From the NCBI GenBank assembly GCA_030844625.1, contig JAUUNJ010000091.1, positions 1-8,663 of the forward strand: a stretch of DNA of 8,663 bases, in the 5' to 3' direction. The notes beneath the pieces were generated by a model that made no database searches, was not told the origin of the DNA, and saw only the letters and a list, made by a program, of their open reading frames with translations. The DNA comes from Roseburia sp. (GTDB taxonomy: Bacteria; Bacillota; Clostridia; Lachnospirales; Lachnospiraceae). Of the stretch, positions 1 through 6,009 are shown piece after piece. The stretch's first letter is position 1, and each line of letters starts with the position of its first letter. The position numbers and the translations under genes are program-made.

Positions 1-1224
1 GGTACAAGTCGATATATCTAACGTCTGACAGTCTAAGGATGAAAACATATATTCAGCATTTGAAATTACTGCATTTTTTAAAATCAGTGTCTTTATGTTT
101 ACACCATCAAAAGTGTTTGTAAATTCTGTTATGTTTTGATTGTTTTTGAAATCTAATGTAAAACTGGCTGCCTGTATATCTGTATACATAAATCTTAACG
201 TTGTAAGATTTTTTGCTTCTGCCAAAATCTTATTTGTTACATAATCTATAAAGTTTTTATCAGAATTGCAATACAATGACAATGCCGGATCATTTAAATA
301 TGTAAAATCTAAACTATCAATAAAAGCTTTCTGATTCTTTAATGTTGCAAGTCTTGAAAAACATATACTATCTTCACAATATCTTAAGTCTAATGGGGTT
401 TTTTTATTAATGTACACGATTTCACTGGCATAAAACATAGATTCCACCCTAGCACTTTTGACGCGTGAAGTTCCTTCATTGAATTTAGCAATCACAAATT
501 TTTCCGGTAAATTTAATGTTGTGGCGTTTAATGAATAAAATATACCGCTAAAATCCTCTACTTTTGAAGTGTCAAAAGATGTCGGCAACGTAAATGTTGA
601 ATTTGAACTGTCGTATCCAAAGTCCATAAACATTCTGTTCATCGATGTTGCATTTGCCGTGTTAAATGTTGTCGGTAAATAAAAGTTAACTTTGCTAATA
701 CTTATGGCACTAAACGCATCCTCAAACATATTATCAAAACATTCACAGCCAGAAGTATCCAGATAATTTAAATTGTAAATACCGCCATAATTAACATAAG
801 CAGTATAAGGTAGCATTTCTAATACATTTTCAAATAATGATTGCCCATAATATAGTTTAGTTTTATTTTCAAAAACAATATTAAGTACACCTGTATCATA
901 ATAACTTGTGCTTAAGGCATCGGATATCAACGTCTTAAAATCTTTTTTACTATATAAATATCCATTGCTGTTGTTTGTTTTTATATATACACTGTAATAT
1001 TCTCTGCCATCATAACCAAACGCAGAATAAATATCAGCCGTAACACAGTTGTTGTCTTTTACCATTCCTTCAGAACTCTTATAAGCCCCAATGTTTAATG
1101 TTTTGAGATATTTTCCCTTTGCTTTTGAAGATACTGTTGCTATTTTTTTGTTTTTAGACTTATATTTAATTTTTTTAATTACGTAAAATACCGGGTGGTA
1201 ATCACTCGGTATTTTTATGTACAA
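1..1224 (-). CDS. BspA-like (DUF285-type repeat) surface protein, partial; probably lacks its true N-terminus
   Basis: The minus-strand frame is open for 408 codons, from a possible TTG at 1224 to the left edge, and continues beyond it. Repeated motifs of the BspA/DUF285 type are visible: SMNRMFMDFGY near 630-660, FDTSKVEDFSGIFYSLNATT near 535-590, VESMFYAS near 430-455 and NAEYMFSSLDC near 25-60. Each has the usual 'x-MF-x-LdtS' rhythm. These repeats belong to secreted or surface-anchored proteins thought to act in adhesion. The first coding part reads YKSKNKKIATVSSK (about 1130-1170), which resembles the end of a bacterial Ig-like (Big_2) domain. No signal peptide, ATG or ribosome binding site precedes it. 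The frame upstream crosses the terminator hairpin at 1185-1215 and hits a TAA at 1231-1233. The likely reading is a 5'-truncated gene, that is, a pseudogene or a silent cassette. Family assignment is fairly secure; the start codon is not. Confidence 0.7.
   Translation of the reverse strand, partial: MYIKIPSDYHPVFYVIKKIKYKSKNKKIATVSSKAKGKYLKTLNIGAYKSSEGMVKDNNCVTADIYSAFGYDGREYYSVYIKTNNSNGYLYSKKDFKTLISDALSTSYYDTGVLNIVFENKTKLYYGQSLFENVLEMLPYTAYVNYGGIYNLNYLDTSGCECFDNMFEDAFSAISISKVNFYLPTTFNTANATSMNRMFMDFGYDSSNSTFTLPTSFDTSKVEDFSGIFYSLNATTLNLPEKFVIAKFNEGTSRVKSARVESMFYASEIVYINKKTPLDLRYCEDSICFSRLATLKNQKAFIDSLDFTYLNDPALSLYCNSDKNFIDYVTNKILAEAKNLTTLRFMYTDIQAASFTLDFKNNQNITEFTNTFDGVNIKTLILKNAVISNAEYMFSSLDCQTLDISTCT
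1185..1215 (-). terminator. Intrinsic terminator, bidirectional-looking, after the EEP-fold gene
   Basis: AAAATACCG (1185-1193) pairs perfectly with CGGTATTTT (1207-1215). An inner GTG/CAC pairing (1195-1197 with 1203-1205) closes a 5-base loop. U-rich sequence follows the stem on both strands. It lies 62 bases past the stop of the EEP gene at 1278 and would end that transcript. It also interrupts the 5' end of the BspA-like frame. Confidence 0.75.
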
Positions 1225-1277
1225 TGATATTTAATTTACTTGATAAAGCAGAATTTCTGGAGCTGTTGGGTTACAAT

Positions 1278-2012
1278 TCAGCTCTCTATCTCACAATATA
1301 TTGGATAATGATCTGATAAACTAACCGTTCTATCAACGACCACATTATTATATGAATAATTGTCCCAAAATTTATTACTATTTTCTAACAAAATATGATC
1401 AATATGGGTTCTAAAAATCCGATGGGTATATAACCCCTGACAAATATCAATATACCCCTCCATAAGCAATAAATAATTTTGTCTATTTACTGCTATTTCA
1501 TTATCATTTTTATCTTTAATATAGTTTCCCGCATTGAAATCTCCTAGCATTATATCAGGTCTAAATAACTCTTTTTCCCTTAACCAGGTTCTTAATTCAA
1601 ACGCATTGTGGGAATGCACTCCTAATATATTTAAATCAACTCCATTTACCAAAAAAGAAACGCAACAATTATTATTGATTCCATCATTATTTCTTTCAAT
1701 TAAGCCGTTCTTTGCTAGAACCATGGTCATTTTTATTTGTCCCTTTGAAGAAACATTGTAAATTTTCTTAAATTTATCTTCAGGAAAATATATATTGAAT
1801 TTTTTAAATAATTCATGCTCTTCCCATGTTGTATTATCTTTATATGGAATTTCTTGTAAAACAACTATAGAATTTTCTTTTTGTAAATGCTTTAAAACAA
1901 CTTCTTTTTGTTCATCCAATTTTTGTATTCCATCACGAATAGTTTTATTTTTGAAAGATTTATTACCAAATTCATGTAATTGGGTATTCCATGTCATTAA
2001 GTTTATTTTCAT
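1278..2012 (-). CDS. Endonuclease/exonuclease/phosphatase (EEP) superfamily protein
   Basis: This is a 244-aa metal-dependent phosphoesterase of the DNase I/AP-endonuclease/sphingomyelinase fold. The catalytic landmarks are present in order: N9 in MTWNTQ, metal-binding E54 in VLQEI, H133 in LGVHSHN, D158 and N160 in GDFNAGN, D205 in THIDHILL, and D234-H235 in SDHYPIYCEI. The domain therefore looks complete and active. The substrate cannot be told; members cut DNA, RNA, phosphoinositides or other phosphodiesters. There is no signal peptide, so it is probably cytoplasmic. I chose the ATG at 2012 because AAAGG lies 7 bases upstream; a GTG five codons earlier (2027) is in frame but has no good ribosome site. 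Base composition is notably AT-rich with many Asn and Lys codons, more so than the nitroreductase upstream, which may indicate separate acquisition. It may be cotranscribed with the nitroreductase; a clear terminator follows at 1185-1215. Confidence 0.85.
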   Translation of the reverse strand: MKINLMTWNTQLHEFGNKSFKNKTIRDGIQKLDEQKEVVLKHLQKENSIVVLQEIPYKDNTTWEEHELFKKFNIYFPEDKFKKIYNVSSKGQIKMTMVLAKNGLIERNNDGINNNCCVSFLVNGVDLNILGVHSHNAFELRTWLREKELFRPDIMLGDFNAGNYIKDKNDNEIAVNRQNYLLLMEGYIDICQGLYTHRIFRTHIDHILLENSNKFWDNYSYNNVVVDRTVSLSDHYPIYCEIES

Positions 2013-2029
2013 ATATACGCCTTTCACAA

Positions 2030-2173
2030 TTAAATCAAATGGGCTTTACCAAAGGATATGTCTACATATATATCTTTATAGTCTGTCTCCAAACGCCGGG
2101 GTTGTTCATCATATAACTTCAAAGTCTTGTTTTTGCCTTCTAATGACTTGTAAATTTTCAAGACATACCTGAT
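2030..2173 (-). pseudogene. Coding-like remnant between the nitroreductase and EEP genes, unidentified
   Basis: Directly after the nitroreductase stop, in the same frame, 47 codons stay open until TAA at 2030-2032. The first possible start is TTG at 2161, with only a weak AGG before it. The peptide is charged and protein-like (LKIYKSLEGKNKTLKLYDEQ is its first part). The pattern loosely resembles the last strand and loop of an alpha/beta hydrolase, but the expected His is not where it should be, so I do not assign it. An open stretch this long could also arise by chance. It ends 18 bases before the EEP start codon. Confidence 0.3.
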
Positions 2174-2722
2174 TTAAATATATATGATTTTTGACATATC
2201 AACTTCATGAGCAGTTCCCTCTTTTTCTGTGGCGTAACCTACCAATACCGCCACGCCGAACTCATATCCTTCAGGTATAATCTTTTCTTTGAAATCTTCC
2301 CCCTTCTCCGTTTTATAAGTCAATCCAGCCAAACCGCAAATAACATTTCCCAGCCCCAATGAACTTGCTGCCAATGCTATATTTTGGGATACGATTCCAC
2401 AATCCATATCCGTCCATGGTGCTTTCGCAATAACAATCATACATGGTGCATTGTAGAATATTTTACCTCCACGCTGCATAATTCTTTCATACACCACTCT
2501 TTCTTCTTCTTTCTTCGAAAGCATCTCCATTGTAGCTTTGTCCATTTCATCAATCAAAGTCTTATCCTTAATGACAATAATCTTCCAAGGCTGATTGTTC
2601 ATCGCACTAGGTGCCTGAATACCTGCCAATGCAATTGCTTCAATTTTTTCCTGCTCTACCGGCTCTCCTGTGTAACTGCGACAGGAATAGCGGTTTTTGA
2701 TTGTTCTTAACGTCTCGTTCAT
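2174..2722 (-). CDS. Nitroreductase family protein (FMN-dependent, NAD(P)H oxidoreductase)
   Basis: This 182-aa protein has the size and layout of the single-domain NfsB/FRP-like nitroreductase fold. The N-terminal FMN phosphate-binding motif is NRYSCRSY (10-17, with R11, S13 and R15). It is followed by APSAMNNQPW (37-46), the standard second flavin-contacting loop. The later stretch DCGIVSQNIALAASSLGLG is the central helix of the family. Such enzymes reduce nitroaromatics, quinones or flavins with NAD(P)H as cytoplasmic homodimers; the physiological substrate here is unknown. The ATG start has AGGAGG about 7 bases upstream. It follows a terminator at 2761-2782, so it should have its own promoter in the short AT-rich gap, though no convincing -35/-10 pair was found. 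No terminator separates it from the EEP gene downstream. The gene appears intact. Confidence 0.92.
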   Translation of the reverse strand: MNETLRTIKNRYSCRSYTGEPVEQEKIEAIALAGIQAPSAMNNQPWKIIVIKDKTLIDEMDKATMEMLSKKEEERVVYERIMQRGGKIFYNAPCMIVIAKAPWTDMDCGIVSQNIALAASSLGLGNVICGLAGLTYKTEKGEDFKEKIIPEGYEFGVAVLVGYATEKEGTAHEVDMSKIIYI

Positions 2723-2760
2723 GTTTTCTCCTCCTATCTTTTTAATTAATTAAATAGTAT

Positions 2761-2782
2761 AAAAGCCGGTAACCGAAACCGG
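2761..2782 (-). terminator. Probable intrinsic terminator upstream of the nitroreductase gene
   Basis: On the minus strand CCGGT (2782-2778) pairs with ACCGG (2770-2766) around a 7-base loop, followed by CUUUUAUA. The stem is only 5 bp but GC-rich within an AT-rich stretch. It would end transcription coming from the DAK-like gene and the methyltransferase remnant. Confidence 0.45.
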
Positions 2783-2785
2783 AAA

Positions 2786-2893
2786 TTATGTACTCCGGAA
2801 ATTAATAGCCATATTTATTCTCCATCCTCTTTTTTTCATATTTTTTCTCCTTTTGGGCTTTGGTGATAGTAATTCATAGAAAGCCGCCGGCAT
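2786..2893 (-). CDS. Small ORF of 35 aa (or 17 aa from an inner start), unidentified
   Basis: ATG at 2893 opens a 35-codon frame ending at TAA 2786-2788. A second ATG at 2839 in the same frame has an excellent AAAAGGAG about 7 bases upstream and would give MKKRGWRINMAINFRST. A further frame starts at TTG 2901, 7 bases after a strong AAGGAGG; it encodes 21 residues and its stop overlaps the 2839 ATG. Two good ribosome sites on such short frames could mean leader peptides, or ribosome sites left behind by lost genes. The peptide is very basic and matches no family I know. It sits just before the terminator at 2761-2782. Confidence 0.25.
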   Translation of the reverse strand: MPAAFYELLSPKPKRRKNMKKRGWRINMAINFRST

Positions 2894-2913
2894 ATAGACA
2901 ACCGCTTACCTCC

Positions 2914-3102
2914 TTATGATGCTACGAACATCCCATATTCTTTCGGAATATGTAAAACTCCATCTATCATATGCCCCTGTAGTGTTTCTCTTATTTTTTG
3001 TCTAGGCACATCATTTAGAGATGTCATACTGGAAAGCGAATATATATAATCCATTATGTCATCAATATTTGTAACGGCTAAAGAGTCCTTATATTCCAGC
3101 TT
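2914..3102 (-). pseudogene. C-terminal remnant of a class I SAM-dependent methyltransferase
   Basis: The 62 codons before TAA 2914-2916 read as the characteristic tail of clostridial class I methyltransferases: KDSLAVTNIDDIMDYIYSL, then DGVLHIPKEYGMFVAS. In intact homologues this tail follows a full Rossmann domain with the SAM-binding motifs. None of that is present here. An in-frame TAG at 3103-3105 blocks the frame, and the DAK-like gene begins its stop 34 bases further up. Parts of the sequence just before the TAG look related in another frame (CKIE), suggesting that indels as well as a large deletion removed the rest. It cannot bind SAM or act as an enzyme. Confidence 0.7.
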
Positions 3103-3136
3103 CTATTTTGCAATCTTTCGTTCAACAGCCCTATCT

Positions 3137-3427
3137 TTATCCCTGCATCCCATTAGCCTGTCTAATCATATCCTCAACAACTATGTCATAGATTTCACCA
3201 ACCGTACTGCAATACTCAAGAACCTTCCAAGGTTCATTCGTATGGAAATGAATTTTCACTAAATCCTCATCTCCTGCTGCAATTAAACTATTTCCTTCGA
3301 TATGTTCTGTAATATAATCCGCGATTTCATCCTCATCCAAATCTCTGTCTCTTCTGTCAATCAATAGCTGTGTATCGTAACGATATGCAAACTGATCATC
3401 TTCTGCATCAATTGATCTGATTCCCAT
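3137..3427 (-). CDS. Short FakA/YloV C-terminal-like protein ('kinase to dihydroxyacetone kinase' type)
   Basis: The gene encodes 96 aa. The core stretch GNSLIAAGDEDLVKIHFHTN, followed by EPWKVLEYCSTVGEIYDIVVEDM, matches the C-terminal domain of the DAK-like fatty-acid kinase subunit FakA/YloV, where the usual form is 'VKVHVHTNDPGxVLEYxxxxGxxxxIxIENM'. The N-terminal DAK2 nucleotide-binding domain of FakA is absent. Short free-standing versions of this region are, as I recall, common in Lachnospiraceae under the name given above; their role is not established. The gene looks complete in its own right: GGAGG lies 9 bases before the ATG and a promoter-like pair lies upstream at 3482-3511. It is therefore probably an independent small protein and not a broken FakA. 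The stop at 3137 is followed closely by the methyltransferase remnant without a terminator. Confidence 0.7.
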   Translation of the reverse strand: MGIRSIDAEDDQFAYRYDTQLLIDRRDRDLDEDEIADYITEHIEGNSLIAAGDEDLVKIHFHTNEPWKVLEYCSTVGEIYDIVVEDMIRQANGMQG

Positions 3428-3481
3428 TTTTATTAACCTCCATGCACGTTTATTTTTTTATAAATTCTAATTTATATGTTC

Positions 3482-3511
3482 ATTATATACTACAATTTCT
3501 TCTCTGCGCAA
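3482..3511 (-). promoter_or_regulatory. Putative sigma-A promoter of the short DAK-like gene
   Basis: On the minus strand a perfect TATAAT (3487-3482) lies 18 bases downstream of TTGCGC (3511-3506, three of six consensus bases). It is about 55 bases before the ATG at 3427. The -10 element is convincing; the -35 is weak. Confidence 0.45.
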
Positions 3512-3518
3512 TCAAAAA

Positions 3519-3802
3519 TTATCCTGCAATTACATCCTCCATTAATTCCATGTCACTCATAAGCATTTCATAACCTAATACAATCACCAACTTACTGTTA
3601 TATGTTCTGTTTAGAAGATATATTGTTCTTATGTACAGTCATAACTTTTATTAAAAATAACATTCAAACCGTGCAAAACATGTATAAAAATGCGATTATT
3701 CTTAATTTGCTCATCAGTTGGTTCAATACCAAGTCCTTTCTTCATTCTAAAGCACATCCCATTTTTTGTAATCTATAAATATTTTTACATACTGGATTTT
3801 GT
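3519..3802 (-). pseudogene. Decayed coding remnant in the gene-poor stretch 3428-3820, unidentified
   Basis: This stretch of almost 400 bases has no intact gene. Reading leftward, a frame open from 3802 to TAA 3629-3631 gives 57 residues, including MKKGLGIEPTDEQIKNNRIF from an ATG at 3745 with no good ribosome site. An overlapping frame (3638-3519) then gives 39 residues containing SKLVIVLGYEMLMSDMELME. Both read like protein sequence, and a single frame change near 3635 would join them. I do not recognise the family. The remnant ends just before the promoter-like elements of the DAK-like gene. The reading as one broken gene is inference. Confidence 0.3.
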
Positions 3803-3820
3803 TAGTCAGTTAATTTTCAA

Positions 3821-4429
3821 TTAATCGTTCTCACAAACTTTTCCATCTTTTAATGACAAATAATTATTTGCAGTATCAATTTCATACTCATAATGAATTT
3901 TATAATAAATATCCTGTGTTTTCGTATCTTCATCCTCTCTTCCACAATATGTATCATTTGAGCCATAAAACTCTTTTACATTCGGTCCAATATGAATAAC
4001 AAACGTATATGTATCATATTCCGTATCTGTAACCAGTTCTTCGTCTTCTGTACTAAATGCCTTGTCATCTTCGTTGGGAATATCATACTTTTCTGGAAAT
4101 CTTACAAAAAAAGGCGCAGGCAGCCCTCGACCAATATATCCGCCTATATTGGTAATTTTATTTCCTTCATATTCATCAGGAATATAAACATCATAAATAT
4201 TGGAAGGATTATCATCTGAGTCACTTTCTCTCATCTTTGACTCATCTCCATCCCATATGTAATCAAATACAAAAACTTGCGTTTTACCTATTGAATATCC
4301 ATACTCAAAATCACCGTCCTCAAATGTGTCCGTTGCTGTACAACCCGATAGCAAAAACAAAATTGCTGCAAAACAGAAAACAACTTTATATCTTTTAAAG
4401 AACTCATACATCTGTTCTTTTCTATACAC
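3821..4429 (-). CDS. Lipoprotein with short BspA/LRR_5-like motifs
   Basis: This 202-aa protein begins with a signal peptide: basic residues to 15 (FFKRYK), a hydrophobic run 16-27 (VVFCFAAILFLL) and a lipobox LSGC with Cys30. It should be lipidated by Lgt, cut before Cys30 and anchored on the outer face of the membrane. The mature part is acidic. Two segments resemble pieces of BspA-type leucine-rich repeat proteins: YIPDEYEGNKITNIGGYIG (compare 'IP..y.GkkVtsIG') and YEIDTANNYLSLKDGKV (compare 'VdenNpyysskDGvL'). The start is GTG at 4429 with AAAGGAG 7 bases upstream; an ATG six codons later has no such site. A TATAAT with an extended TG lies upstream. It follows the XRE regulator gene, separated by a terminator, so the two are probably not one transcript. 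Function unknown beyond surface exposure. Confidence 0.75.
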   Translation of the reverse strand: MYRKEQMYEFFKRYKVVFCFAAILFLLSGCTATDTFEDGDFEYGYSIGKTQVFVFDYIWDGDESKMRESDSDDNPSNIYDVYIPDEYEGNKITNIGGYIGRGLPAPFFVRFPEKYDIPNEDDKAFSTEDEELVTDTEYDTYTFVIHIGPNVKEFYGSNDTYCGREDEDTKTQDIYYKIHYEYEIDTANNYLSLKDGKVCEND

Positions 4430-4469
4430 TTCAACTCTCCTTTATATATTAAATCTTTGAATGAACCTA

Positions 4470-4478
4470 ATTATAACA
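4470..4478 (-). promoter_or_regulatory. Extended -10 promoter of the lipoprotein gene
   Basis: The minus strand reads TGTTATAAT (4478-4470): a perfect TATAAT with the extended TGn element, about 40 bases before the GTG start at 4429. No good -35 is visible, which is compatible with an extended -10 promoter. Confidence 0.5.
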
Positions 4479-4504
4479 CAACCCCCAAATAAATATATAA
4501 GTAT

Positions 4505-4535
4505 AAAAAGAGTAAATCTCAGTTGATTTACTCTT
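4505..4535 (-). terminator. Intrinsic terminator of the XRE regulator gene
   Basis: AAGAGTAAATC (4508-4518) and GATTTACTCTT (4525-4535) form a perfect 11-bp stem with a 6-base loop. On the minus strand the stem is followed by UUUUUAUA. It lies 30 bases after the stop of the regulator at 4565 and insulates the lipoprotein promoter downstream. Confidence 0.85.
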
Positions 4536-4564
4536 AATAATATTGGTAATTTTCTTTTTTTTAA

Positions 4565-5701
4565 CTATTTATTACATCCAATGGCCTCTGAAAATTTCTC
4601 TGCCTGCTCGCCCGGCCAGCATCCCAAGATATAGTTAATTATATCGTTTTGTTTTTCTGCTATAAATTCTCTTGTATAAGCTTCCATAAATCCAATCTGC
4701 CTGTCACTGTATTTTATTTTTTCAGTTTCATCAACAAGAACAGACTGATAGAACTCGTAATGCGTCTCCATACATTCTTTTAATTCTTCAAAATGCTTTG
4801 CAGCATCCTCAAATCTATACATATGAACTTCTGCATTGATAAGAAATTTATAAATATCACGAAGGAATCCACGACAGTATGAGATTAAATACTTATTTTC
4901 ACTAAGGGTTTCTATTAATTTGATGGCCCATTCCCCATACTCTACTGCGTATGCCGGATTATGCCAGCTAAAAGTTTCCATTGCATACATATTCTCTTTA
5001 TTGATGGCGCGAGCAAAGTTTTGAAGATTATGTGTAAGAACCTCCTGCATAGCATCCACACCATTTTCAAAACCTGCCAGTTGCGCGAGAATACTCTCCT
5101 GAAGTCTGTTTGACGCTACTGATGGCAACTGTTCAATATGCTCTCTTGCATAAGCAAAGTTTCTATCATGAATGTATATCCATGCCAGTGCAAAATGCGC
5201 TCGTTCTACCCATTCCTTATCATTTGAAAACCGAATGGCATTTGAGCCATACTTGATGGCAAGTTCCCTGTACTCCGGCCATTTACCTTCGGCAAAATGT
5301 TCAAAGTCTACAAATCTGCTAAGATTGGCAACCTGCTCCACATAATACACTGAGTAAATGTAATTATCCGGATTCTCATATACCTTCTTTAGCATAAACT
5401 GACACGCTGTTAATGCCGCTTCTGCCTTGTTCTCTGACTCTTCCTCAATTTTTTCAATCTGTCTTCTAAGTACAATGTAGAGTCCATCATCCATCTTTTC
5501 ATCCTCAAGACCAAACAATATATCTGTAGAAACCGACAATGCTTTTGCCAATGGAACTACCAATGAAATGTCCGGCATTCCTGTCCCATTTTCCCATCTA
5601 CTGACTGCCTGAGGTGTAACACCTATCTGCAACGCAAGTTCTTCCTGTGTCAATCCTTTTTGTTTTCTAATTCCCTTTATATTATTTCCTAGTGACTTCA
5701 T
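4565..5701 (-). CDS. XRE-family transcriptional regulator with a long helical (TPR-like) C-terminal domain
   Basis: This is a 378-aa protein. Residues 5-62 form a classic Cro/CI-type helix-turn-helix: GNNIKGIRKQKGLTQEELAL, then the recognition helix in VTPQAVSRWENGTGMPDI and the closing LAKALSVSTDILFG. The remaining 300 residues are rich in Ala, Glu and aromatic residues in helix-pair spacing (such as ALAWIYIHDRNFAYAREHIE), suggesting stacked TPR-like helices of the kind that sense a peptide or partner protein. No membrane segment or enzymatic motif is seen. The start is ATG at 5701; its immediate upstream sequence is a weak ribosome site, while a strong AGGAGG lies 29 bases away behind a small hairpin. 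A promoter with a palindrome near the transcription start lies upstream, consistent with autoregulation. Likely targets are its own gene and perhaps the lipoprotein next door; that is inference from adjacency. Confidence 0.85.
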   Translation of the reverse strand: MKSLGNNIKGIRKQKGLTQEELALQIGVTPQAVSRWENGTGMPDISLVVPLAKALSVSTDILFGLEDEKMDDGLYIVLRRQIEKIEEESENKAEAALTACQFMLKKVYENPDNYIYSVYYVEQVANLSRFVDFEHFAEGKWPEYRELAIKYGSNAIRFSNDKEWVERAHFALAWIYIHDRNFAYAREHIEQLPSVASNRLQESILAQLAGFENGVDAMQEVLTHNLQNFARAINKENMYAMETFSWHNPAYAVEYGEWAIKLIETLSENKYLISYCRGFLRDIYKFLINAEVHMYRFEDAAKHFEELKECMETHYEFYQSVLVDETEKIKYSDRQIGFMEAYTREFIAEKQNDIINYILGCWPGEQAEKFSEAIGCNK

Positions 5702-5712
5702 TTTCTCTATGA

Positions 5713-5736
5713 CCAGCTATTAACTGGCTACCTCCT
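5713..5736 (-). promoter_or_regulatory. Displaced Shine-Dalgarno and small hairpin in the XRE leader
   Basis: AGGAGG (5736-5731) is the only strong ribosome site before the XRE gene but is 29 bases from the ATG. Between them CCAGU and GCUGG (5727-5713) can pair around a 5-base loop, with one G-U. Folding would shorten the effective distance to about 14 bases, still long. No start codon fits the site at normal spacing in any frame. It may serve translational control or be the relic of an older start. Confidence 0.3.
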
Positions 5737-5754
5737 CTTTTAATTTGTGAGTTT

Positions 5755-5762
5755 CGGTACCG
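5755..5762. promoter_or_regulatory. Palindromic candidate operator CGGTACCG
   Basis: A perfect 8-bp palindrome lies 8 bases downstream of the -10 of the XRE gene, about where transcription would start. A dimeric helix-turn-helix regulator bound here would block its own promoter. No second copy was noticed elsewhere in the window. Confidence 0.35.
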
Positions 5763-5769
5763 TAGTTAA

Positions 5770-5798
5770 AATATAACATAGGAAATGACGCCATACAA
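5770..5798 (-). promoter_or_regulatory. Putative promoter of the XRE regulator gene
   Basis: On the minus strand TTGTAT (5798-5793) and TATATT (5775-5770) are 17 bases apart, and the -10 is preceded by TGT (extended -10). It lies about 70 bases upstream of the ATG at 5701. Confidence 0.45.
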
Positions 5799-5882
5799 AC
5801 AACGGGTTATTAATGGAATTCAAGTGTGCGTTGTATGTGTGCCACTTAAGTTTTTTATCTAACCCTACAATCCGGACTTTAT

Positions 5883-5978
5883 TTAATCATAGAAATCCTT
5901 GCGCTCCCATAAAGGATACCGTTCCTTCTTCCATTTCTTTATTGCACTTTGTATTAATTTAAATGTATTGTAGTCCAT
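5883..5978 (-). CDS. Small ORF of 31 aa, unidentified
   Basis: The ATG at 5978 is preceded by GAGGTG about 8 bases upstream, and the frame closes at TAA 5883-5885. The peptide starts MDYNTFKLIQSAIKKWKKER and ends with a Trp/Tyr-rich PLWERKDFYD. It is strongly basic and could form one amphipathic helix. It lies 31 bases after the small membrane-protein gene and may be cotranscribed with it. I know no family; it could be a genuine small protein or a relic. No hydrophobic segment, so it does not look like a type I toxin. Confidence 0.35.
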   Translation of the reverse strand: MDYNTFKLIQSAIKKWKKERYPLWERKDFYD

Positions 5979-6009
5979 TTCTTATTCACCTCAAAAAAAG
6001 TTGGAATTT

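Noticed and set aside
1534..2172. Plus-strand open frames opposite the EEP gene (about 75 and 125 codons)
   Set aside because: They lie antisense to a gene with complete catalytic motifs, are rich in Ser, Phe, Leu and Cys as antisense shadows of AT-rich genes are, and lack ribosome sites.
2384..2710. Plus-strand open frame of 108 codons opposite the nitroreductase
   Set aside because: It is antisense to a well-supported gene, and its His/Phe/Asn-rich product matches no family.
3137..3427. Truncated FakA pseudogene
   Set aside because: The good ribosome site, promoter-like sequence and self-contained N-terminus favour an intact short gene, although I cannot exclude a fragment without a homologue search.
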